The notes beneath the pieces are model-generated. The model saw only the letters and a list, made by a program, of their open reading frames with translations, had not been told where the DNA came from and ran no database searches. Of a DNA stretch of 45,702 nt, positions 40,501-45,702 are shown one piece after another. Each line of letters begins with the position of its first letter. Position 1 is the first letter of the stretch. The translations under genes were made by a program, and so were the position numbers. Source of the DNA: Gemmatimonadota bacterium (GTDB lineage Bacteria > Gemmatimonadota > Gemmatimonadetes > Longimicrobiales > Gaopeijiaceae); assembly GCA_028873845.1 (NCBI GenBank), contig JAPPNO010000010.1, positions 51,965 through 97,666 on the forward strand, read 5' to 3'.

Positions 40501-42069
40501 GGCATGGACCAGGTCGTCGCCGTCGGGGTCTTCGAAGAAGCCGGACAGGTCAACCGTTGCACTCTCACTCATCTCCAGGGTCCGCGCCTCGATTGCACCG
40601 ACCGCCCGCGGGGGCCGGTTCGGGACGGTTACGGCAAACATCTGGCTCGCCGTGAGGCCCTCGTTGTCGGTGGCCGTGATCGTTACGGTCGCTTCGCCCT
40701 TCGCGACGGCAGTCACCGTCACCGCTCCGGCGTCGACCGAGGTGCCGACAACGGCGGCATCGGATCCGGAGGCCGTGTAGACCAGGTCGTCGCCGTCAGG
40801 GTCGCTGAAATGGCCGGACAGTTCGACCGTGGCCGTCTGGTCCACCTCGAGTGTCTGCCCCTTGATCGAACCCGCCGCCAGCGGGGGCCGGTTCGGGACG
40901 GAGACGCCGAACGCCTGTGTGGCCGTGAGGCCCTCTGTGTCGGTGGCGGTCACCGTCACCGTCGCCTCGCCCTTGGCCACGGCGGTCACGGTCAGCACCC
41001 CGGCGCCGGCATGGACCCCGGCCACCGCACCGTCCGAAGTCATGGCGCTGTAGACCAGGTCGTCGCCGTCGGGATCGCTGAAGTGCCCGGACAGGTCCAG
41101 CATGGACGTCTCGTCCACCTCGATCGTCCGTCCCTTGATCGAACCGGTCGCCAGCGGGGGCCGGTTCGGCACCGTCACCACGAACGTCTGCGTGGCCGTG
41201 AGACCTTCCGTGTCGGTGGCCATGACCGTCACCGTCGCCTCGCCCCTGGCCGTGGCCGCGACCGTCAGGTCGCCCTCATGAATGGAGACCGTGGCAACCG
41301 CGGGTGCCGACGACGCGGCTGCGAGGGTCAGGTCGTCGCCGTCCGGGTCGGTGAAGTAGCCCGTGACATCGGTCGTGGCGGTCGCATCCACCTCGATGAT
41401 CTGCGGTTCGATCGAACCCACGGCCCCCGGTGCCCGGTTCGGCACCGTGACCACGAAGCTCTGCGTTGCCGTCAGCCCGCCGGGATCGGTCGCAGTCGCC
41501 GTCACCGCGGCGGTTCCCTTCCCCAGCGCCTCGAAGGTCACGACCGGGCCCGACATGGACAGCTTCACGATGGCCTCGTCGGATACCGACCCGGCATAGC
41601 TCAGCGGTTGGCCGTCGGGCTCCGTGAAGTACGCCGACACGTCCACGCCGGCGGATTCTCCGGCCCGCAGTTCGCGCGAGTCGATCTCGCCGACCGCAAC
41701 CGGCGCCCGGTTCGGCACCAGCACCCGGAACGTCTGCTGACCCTGAAGCTCCGTCGCATCGGTGGCCGTGATCGAGATCATCCCCGTTCCCGGCGATGCC
41801 CCGGCCACCGTCGCCATGGTCCCCGAGATCGAGACGGTCGCGACCCCCGGATCGGAGCTGGACGCCGTATAGCTCAGAACGTCGCCGTTCGGATCCTCGA
41901 AACACGCGCTCACCGCGGCCGTCTCCCCGACCACCACTGTCTGTTCGGGGATCGCTCCGCACATCGCCGGAGCCTCAGGGTTTTCGCATCCGGCGGTGAG
42001 AGCGAGCGCCATGCCGCACCCGGCACCGACGAGGTGAAACCTCCGTTTGCATCCGTTCCATCCGTTCAT
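37588..42069 (-). CDS. Giant Ig-like/cadherin-like repeat lipoprotein
   Basis: 1493 residues from the ATG at 42069, chosen because GGAGGAGG lies 5 bases upstream and the leader ends in a lipobox (GMALALTAGCENPE). About 15 tandem domains follow, most with IxxQTLEVDxTxxVDLSGHFSDPDGDDLVY, a mid-domain VTAVAKGEATVTVTATDTEGLTATQ and a linker VPNRPP. The DPDGD motifs suggest calcium-stabilised rods. The last three domains (SWYFWDPDHDYSD, ALFQDAALFEDNDVGDHMTF, HIEDPEGDSLTYVIRG) diverge strongly. The C-terminus is a Pro/Arg-rich tail (SGRRTNGEKPPPGRAAAG) with no sorting signal or lectin domain, unlike the relative at 14750. Probably a surface rod for adhesion or interaction with other cells. Confidence 0.85.
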   Translation of the reverse strand: MNGWNGCKRRFHLVGAGCGMALALTAGCENPEAPAMCGAIPEQTVVVGETAAVSACFEDPNGDVLSYTASSSDPGVATVSISGTMATVAGASPGTGMISITATDATELQGQQTFRVLVPNRAPVAVGEIDSRELRAGESAGVDVSAYFTEPDGQPLSYAGSVSDEAIVKLSMSGPVVTFEALGKGTAAVTATATDPGGLTATQSFVVTVPNRAPGAVGSIEPQIIEVDATATTDVTGYFTDPDGDDLTLAAASSAPAVATVSIHEGDLTVAATARGEATVTVMATDTEGLTATQTFVVTVPNRPPLATGSIKGRTIEVDETSMLDLSGHFSDPDGDDLVYSAMTSDGAVAGVHAGAGVLTVTAVAKGEATVTVTATDTEGLTATQAFGVSVPNRPPLAAGSIKGQTLEVDQTATVELSGHFSDPDGDDLVYTASGSDAAVVGTSVDAGAVTVTAVAKGEATVTITATDNEGLTASQMFAVTVPNRPPRAVGAIEARTLEMSESATVDLSGFFEDPDGDDLVHAVSSSDATLIAVSLDGTAMRLEALAKGSAAITVTATDTEGLTATQTFAVSVANRPPHPVGSIAAQTVEVDLTARIDLSSHFEDPDGDALVYTATATPEGSSINLSVTGASLEVTALGKGEVGVTVTATDTEGMTATQEFLVTVPNRTPEAVGSVPDMRVREGGIRRADPSPLFTDPDGDELALNASSSDPQVARAWVASNGVMVRGMKDGTATVTISAEDPEGLTATVQFAVRVDGSGGGNQPPFATGSLAAQTLKKGESRTLDISSRFSDPDGDNLRFSAESSSTGTVTATASGGQVELRAVASGAATVKIIARDPDGLSASLNFAVTVSATGGPNRPPVPTGTILEQDMAEGDKRMLNASSYFADPDDDDLSFAAESSDTEVVKAATSGDEIELEVVSQGTATITVTAEDPEGLQTEQAFGVTIGEAASENRAPATVGTVSAQNLQENGSTTLDASTYFVDPDADALAYSAESSDDAVVTATVSGSEITLQATGAGTATVTLTAEDPSGLEAALDFDVTVVEEPTNRAPVAGAIDAQSLKQDATRTLDASAHFSDPDEDELSYAAESSDAEVVTATVSGSEIELRGVATGSATVSVTAADPDGLTATASFQVTVTPAGGSGKPPRNTRTPSSQTFLVDAEWEISSSWYFWDPDHDYSDLTTTVESSNSTVMTAEKLEGATILLTGKSEGDATITITVTDPDGLSASTSVVHTVGNNAPRIYNTYAVGDIARTPGEEHIFFLHAYALFQDAALFEDNDVGDHMTFTMSSSDPTVATAEVEHNIIYRNALVKAVALGEATITATATDEGGLSTDYSFVLTVNNNKPPRLKKEIPDPYEVALPDSIVLPLSEHIEDPEGDSLTYVIRGYGPFTGYLTGDTLVITRANADILVYATDPEGRTTFFEFEAEVSANVQGMTSGSDSSDVPVHVKEKESVPFPVGRPSASGRRTNGEKPPPGRAAAGLRTEPANGF

Positions 42070-42103
42070 TGCAACCTCCTCCGGTACAGCCGCGCCTGCG
42101 GGC

Positions 42104-42298
42104 TCAGTCAACTTCAATCGGCAACAAGGCGAGCTTGCACACAATGAGAATGAAGAACCCGCAGCACGCGGCGCAAGCGTTTGTCGGGTTGACAATCACT
42201 GATGGTGGGTACCCGTCTCCCGGGTTGTCCCGTATGACGTACATTTCCATGTTGCCAAACTGCGGAGATGGCCGGAATACTGCCGTCTGCCCGCCCAA
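42104..42298 (-). CDS. Possible small Cys-rich membrane peptide
   Basis: The frame (TTG 42298, or ATG 42250) ends 34 bases before the giant lipoprotein start. Its C-terminal part, NPTNACAACCGFFILIVCKLALLP, is hydrophobic and Cys-rich, unlike random high-GC translation, and base composition here is less GC-rich than nearby. No ribosome-binding site is seen for either start and no family is recognised. It may be a decayed gene or a leader peptide for the downstream gene. Confidence 0.25.
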   Translation of the reverse strand: MGGQTAVFRPSPQFGNMEMYVIRDNPGDGYPPSVIVNPTNACAACCGFFILIVCKLALLPIEVD

Positions 42299-42575
42299 AC
42301 TTCCAAGGATGCGCAGCGGCTGGTCCTATCGACCGCCGGGGGGAGAGACATAGGACTGTAAGAGACGCCCTCAACGGTCATGACAAACTGTTCCCGCAAC
42401 GGCACAGGTCATTTCTCCTTGTGCGCGAACGTCAGCACCCACGGGCACCAACGTTGTCCCCCCGGACGGGACGCCTTCCAGGACCGCCCGTCCGACTCCC
42501 CGGCGGTTCCCGCGGAAGGAGCCCTCCCGCGAGGCGTGTCCAAGTGCCGCACGGGCGTGCCCTGGGAGCGCGGCG
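42299..42575. other. Intergenic region, no gene recognised
   Basis: About 280 bases between the envelope-protein gene at 42576 and the possible small peptide. Several short frames exist on both strands but none has a start context or recognisable motif. It probably carries the promoter of the giant lipoprotein gene. Confidence 0.35.
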
Positions 42576-43115
42576 TCAGAACGTGATGCGCGCTCCGAAG
42601 CGTGCCGCAGGACTAGCGCCGCGCAACCGCAGGTCGACGAGCGGGCTGGCAACGATATCGCCACCCATGGGAATCCTCTCCCACCGCTCAAGAGGCCTGG
42701 GCAGCAACTTCCCGATGCCCACGCCGACACCAACTCCGACCGCACCGCCGACAATGGCACCCAAGATGGGGGCGCCGTCGTCGTCACATTCGGAGCCCAA
42801 TAGGGGGATGCACGAGGGGAGGAAGAACGATCCTGCCACGGCACCAGCGACCCCGCCCAACACGCCCAACACGAGGGCTCTCTTCTCAGTCGACGGGAGT
42901 CCGGCGCTTCGTTCGAGCCCGATGATATCGATGCGCCGGAATGATCCGCCGCGGCTCAAAGTGATTTGGTCCTCGTCGATCTCCACGACCTGACCCACTA
43001 CTATAATGTCCCGAGTGGTGACGCGAACACGTTCGCCCACGTCTTGCGCAAACAGGGCATGAGGGCCTGCTGCCAAGCCGATGAGGATGAAAAGGGACAT
43101 TGTGGACTTTTCCAT
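42576..43115 (-). CDS. Glycine-zipper envelope protein
   Basis: 179 residues from the ATG at 43115, with AGGAG 9 bases upstream. Signal peptide MSLFILIGLAAGPHALFAQ. Next comes a small beta unit (RVRVTTRDIIVVGQVVEIDEDQITLSRGGSFRRIDI), then two Gly/Ala-rich hydrophobic stretches (LVLGVLGGVAGAVAGSFF and GAIVGGAVGVGVGVGIGKLL) of the glycine-zipper type. The chain ends FGARITF, with a terminal Phe. A membrane-associated envelope role is likely; the exact function is unknown. Confidence 0.75.
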   Translation of the reverse strand: MEKSTMSLFILIGLAAGPHALFAQDVGERVRVTTRDIIVVGQVVEIDEDQITLSRGGSFRRIDIIGLERSAGLPSTEKRALVLGVLGGVAGAVAGSFFLPSCIPLLGSECDDDGAPILGAIVGGAVGVGVGVGIGKLLPRPLERWERIPMGGDIVASPLVDLRLRGASPAARFGARITF

Positions 43116-43174
43116 GAGTTGTGACTCCTATCTGTGGGTTGCCGAGATCACCGTACAGTGCCGACCTGGGCGGG

Positions 43175-43615
43175 CTACTTCCGATTCCGATGGCGGCCGA
43201 CGACCCGCCGCAACCGCGTGTCGTGCTCGCCCACCAGGCGCGCCACGGCCACCATCGGCATCTCCCGCGCCATGGCAACCACCATCTCCTCGAAGGGCCG
43301 GGTGAGCCTCTGTCGCCTGTCCGCCCACGGCAGCACCGCCTGCCGGATCCCGCATGTCGGACACTCGACGCGCGGAGACGGCCCACACAGGAAAGCCCGG
43401 TGGCCGAGGAAATCGAGGTGGCGCCACTGCTTCGGGATGGTGTCATACGCCTTGCAGCCGCCGGACCCGCAGGAGCCGCAGGTGAAGGTTCCGCCCGCCT
43501 CGAAGTTCAGGTGGATGAGCAGCATCCGGGTCTCGTCGTCGAACGATATCCTGTCGACGTACCACGGCCAATCGAGGCCCAGGGCAGCCTCGAAGACTTC
43601 GCTGTGGTCTTCCAT
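43175..43615 (-). pseudogene. ISL3-family transposase, 5' fragment
   Basis: From the ATG at 43615 the frame shows the ISL3 N-terminal zinc-binding region (FTCGSCGSGGCKAYDTIPKQWRHLDFLGHRAFLCGPSPRVECPTCGIR) and the following conserved segment PWADRRQRLTRPFEEMVVAMAREMPMVAVARLVGEHDTRL, and then ends after RHRNRK. The full transposase is about 400 residues; the DDE domain is absent. No terminal inverted repeats are recognised. It sits between the envelope gene and the LRR-peptidase gene. Confidence 0.8.
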
Positions 43616-43678
43616 CGTGACACGAATCGGGGTGGATGGGGCGGGATCGTGTCGGATCACGTCAAGCCTCCATATCCG

Positions 43679-45702
43679 CTACCGCCGCCACGCCGGCCCG
43701 TCGGGGACACCATGGCTCAGCAGCAGTTCCAGGCCCTGAAGTGAACCCAATTGGTGGCCTGCGTACGCCCGAACGGTCGCAATGCCGCGGAGGATGGCGC
43801 GAACCTGACCGCTTCGCCTGTCGATGAGGATCGCCGCCGAAGCCCGACTCCCGCGATCCAGGGTCACGGTACCGGCAGGACCGGCCAGTGTGATGCGGGT
43901 CAGCGTCGCGGCCCACCCCGGCTCCACGGGCAGGGCGAAGGTGAATGCTCCGGCGCCGTCACCGTCGGTGATCTCCGGCATCTCGAAGTCGAGAGAGAAG
44001 AGCTGGTCCCCGTCCGACGTTGCTCCAGTCAGGCGGTAGTCGCCGCCGGCGTGCGGCAGGAGTGGCCGGGCCTCGGCTACAAATGCCGGCTCCAGGATCG
44101 GCCTGCCGTCGACATCGGTTCCCCCCCACAGCAGGAGCGACCTGGTCGAAGGGGTGACTGCCCCCGCAGCAGCTTGATCTTCCAGGCGGTATCGCAACGC
44201 CTCGGAAAAGAAGTAGTCGCTGATCCAGCGGGGGCGGCAGTAGGACATCACGTCGGGGGTCTCCACGTCCACCAGGCGCCCCCCATCGGTGAAATCGTAT
44301 CCCCAGGCTCCGATATTACCGCCGCGGTGCGGATAGTCCGGGTCGACTGTGCTGGACCAGACACCACCACAGGGCGCGTGCCGGAGACTCATGTTGTGGC
44401 CGAGTTCGTGAGCCATCACGGACGAGTTGGGTGTCGAAAAACTGACTCTGCCCGGACGGCGCGCGACTCCCACGATTCTGTTGGCGAGGGCCCCCGACAT
44501 CATTCCCATGTAGTGCACCGGGCCCGTGACCTTGGATCCGCGCTCCAGGATTCTGATCATCTCGGTCTCGCGATACAGGTCGAGGGCATTGTTGTGCGAG
44601 CTCAGGACAGGTTCGTGGGCGGTGACGTCGAGGTCCGCCACGGGCAGCAGCGTGCGAGTGTCCCGGAGCAACTCGTGGTCGGTCGGATCCTGTGCCATGG
44701 CTTTCACCAGGTCCACAATCGCCGAGTCCGGTTTCTCGCTCCACAGGAACGGGACGAGAGTGAGTTCCAGCGGGGGGACTGCCGCCACTTCCGGAGTCAG
44801 CTGCCCCGTTTCCGGGATCCGCTTACGGACTCCGAGAGACGGATCCAGCGAGTCCTCCGGATCCACCTCGATCACCAACCCCAAGCCGGGCTGAACAACC
44901 CATCCCGGGATATGTGCATTGGCCGACTTCGACATCCTGGACTCGTCGACCGCGGTTGGAATCGGGTGGGGCTGGCTCGGGATGTCCGCCGTGTACACTT
45001 CGCGGCCCTCGATTAGGAAGGTCGCCCGCATCGCCGGGATGTGTGCGTCCGTGGTGCGTGTCGCCGTTACGAAAACGCGCAGCAGAGCCTCTTCGCCCGC
45101 GATCAGTGTCACGGGGAAGTCCGCCGACTGTACCGCTTGCGTCAGGTACGCCGCTTCGCTGGCACAGCGGGCGATCCGACGGTTTCGCATCCCTTTCAGC
45201 CAGTCGAGGAATTCGTCACCGGGTGGAGCGCAGAGGCCCGTCGTTCCGGCACGCAACGCATCGAGTCGCTGCAGATTGGTCCAGTGGCGGGGCAGTGGAC
45301 CGAAGAGTCCGGCGTTGCGCGCGAGGTACAGTTCTTCCAAACCGGCGAGACTGCCGAGTTCTCCGGGCACGCGGCCGGTCAGACCGTTGTCTTCCAGCGA
45401 CAGCAACCTGAGTTCGGCCAGGTTGCCCATCTCGGACGGGATGGGTCCGGCCAGGTTGTTGTCCCGGAGCACCAGTCGCTCGAGGCCGGTGATCTCGCCG
45501 AGTTCCGGGGGAAGGCGGCCGGTCAGCCTGTTTTCGCCGAGGTGGAGGTGCTTCAAGTCGGCGAGGCGCCCCAGGCGGGGGGGAATTGAACCTGTCAGTC
45601 CGTTGGAGCCGAGGCTGAGCGTCTGAAGCTTCGCAAGGTTGCCGAGATGCGGCGGAATCGTCCGATCCGATAATTCTGTAACTGACATGACCACAACATA
45701 AT
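43679..45702 (-). CDS. Leucine-rich repeat protein with HExxHxxxxxH metallopeptidase domain (5' partial)
   Basis: The frame is open to the right edge; the first visible residues are already LRR-like (LSDRTIPPHLGNLAKLQTL), so the true start is probably outside. At least five plant-type repeats with the pattern LxxLxLxxNxLTGxIPxxLGxL are followed by a cap (CAPPGDEFLDWLKGM) and a peptidase domain with the zinc motif HELGHNMSLRH (His, Glu, His and the third His all present), and GAWGYDFTDGG and VMSYCRPRWISDYFF, the latter a likely Met-turn region (MSY). This is metzincin-like, probably secreted. The C-terminal domain is beta-rich. Function likely adhesion or proteolysis at the surface; the substrate is unknown. 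Confidence 0.85.
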   Translation of the reverse strand, partial: YVVVMSVTELSDRTIPPHLGNLAKLQTLSLGSNGLTGSIPPRLGRLADLKHLHLGENRLTGRLPPELGEITGLERLVLRDNNLAGPIPSEMGNLAELRLLSLEDNGLTGRVPGELGSLAGLEELYLARNAGLFGPLPRHWTNLQRLDALRAGTTGLCAPPGDEFLDWLKGMRNRRIARCASEAAYLTQAVQSADFPVTLIAGEEALLRVFVTATRTTDAHIPAMRATFLIEGREVYTADIPSQPHPIPTAVDESRMSKSANAHIPGWVVQPGLGLVIEVDPEDSLDPSLGVRKRIPETGQLTPEVAAVPPLELTLVPFLWSEKPDSAIVDLVKAMAQDPTDHELLRDTRTLLPVADLDVTAHEPVLSSHNNALDLYRETEMIRILERGSKVTGPVHYMGMMSGALANRIVGVARRPGRVSFSTPNSSVMAHELGHNMSLRHAPCGGVWSSTVDPDYPHRGGNIGAWGYDFTDGGRLVDVETPDVMSYCRPRWISDYFFSEALRYRLEDQAAAGAVTPSTRSLLLWGGTDVDGRPILEPAFVAEARPLLPHAGGDYRLTGATSDGDQLFSLDFEMPEITDGDGAGAFTFALPVEPGWAATLTRITLAGPAGTVTLDRGSRASAAILIDRRSGQVRAILRGIATVRAYAGHQLGSLQGLELLLSHGVPDGPAWRR

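Noticed and set aside
40264-42147. 627-codon plus-strand frame
   Set aside because: Antisense of the Ig-like repeats; its own repeats merely mirror the repeated domains on the minus strand.
1-45702. tRNA, rRNA, riboswitch or CRISPR array
   Set aside because: No cloverleaf-like GTTCGA arm context, rRNA core motif, known riboswitch core or regularly spaced repeat was found by eye; a covariance-model search would be needed to be certain.

Overview
The window is high-GC bacterial DNA with no rRNA, tRNA or CRISPR that I can see. Gene content suggests a Gemmatimonadota-like, probably environmental or marine bacterium. The pointers are many lipoproteins with LxxC lipoboxes, tandem six-bladed beta-propeller lipoproteins, giant cadherin/Ig-like repeat lipoproteins, outer-membrane barrels ending in Phe, and plant-type LRR proteins joined to a zinc peptidase. 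This placement is inference from gene content, not from a marker gene.

Left part (1-10.4 kb): a broken leishmanolysin-like peptidase with Ig-like repeats enters from the left edge. It is followed by a single-chain sensor kinase carrying its own receiver and OmpR-type DNA-binding domain. Next comes a minus-strand block of a VapBC-type toxin-antitoxin pair, a zinc-ribbon membrane protein and a small lipoprotein. Plus-strand genes follow: a nucleotide-pyrophosphatase-type lipoprotein, a small alpha/beta protein, a DinB-family protein, a CARDB-like fragment and an M49-like peptidase lipoprotein.

Middle part (10.4-26.8 kb): two tandem beta-propeller lipoproteins lie behind a perfect inverted repeat. 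A third copy lost its N-terminal half where a DUF6036-like nucleotidyltransferase and an overlapping partner gene sit. An 11-repeat Ig-like lipoprotein with a C-terminal lectin-like domain follows. Then come a Schlafen/AlbA_2 ATPase-like protein containing an 11-bp tandem repeat, and a divergent TetR, small membrane protein and fatty-acid-hydroxylase operon with a clear operator palindrome. The 22.0-25.9 kb stretch is the most unusual. It holds a relic propeller lipoprotein, a nicotinamidase-fold protein lacking its catalytic Cys and fused to an IS5-type transposase N-domain with an Arg-rich tail, and a restriction-type (HSDR_N-like) protein fused to a GreA/GreB C-terminal domain. A frameshifted hicA with a decayed hicB-like stretch and a DUF5131 fragment complete it. 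It reads as an accessory or defence-type island with two intact chimeric genes and several dead ones.

Right part (25.9-45.7 kb): a DUF5777-like barrel protein and three tandem paralogues of an uncharacterised outer-membrane protein run on the minus strand. Upstream of them is a deleted and frameshifted copy of the zinc-ribbon gene. A plus-strand lipoprotein meets a two-component operon (small secreted protein, PAS histidine kinase, NarL-type regulator) at a shared hairpin terminator. A 15-repeat Ig-like lipoprotein, a glycine-zipper envelope protein, a truncated ISL3 transposase and an LRR-metallopeptidase running off the right edge complete the window.

Overall the region is dominated by envelope and secreted proteins made by duplication, with marked decay (at least seven broken genes) and toxin-antitoxin or transposase debris between them. 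All coordinates and starts were read by eye; family names rest on motif recognition, not database searches.
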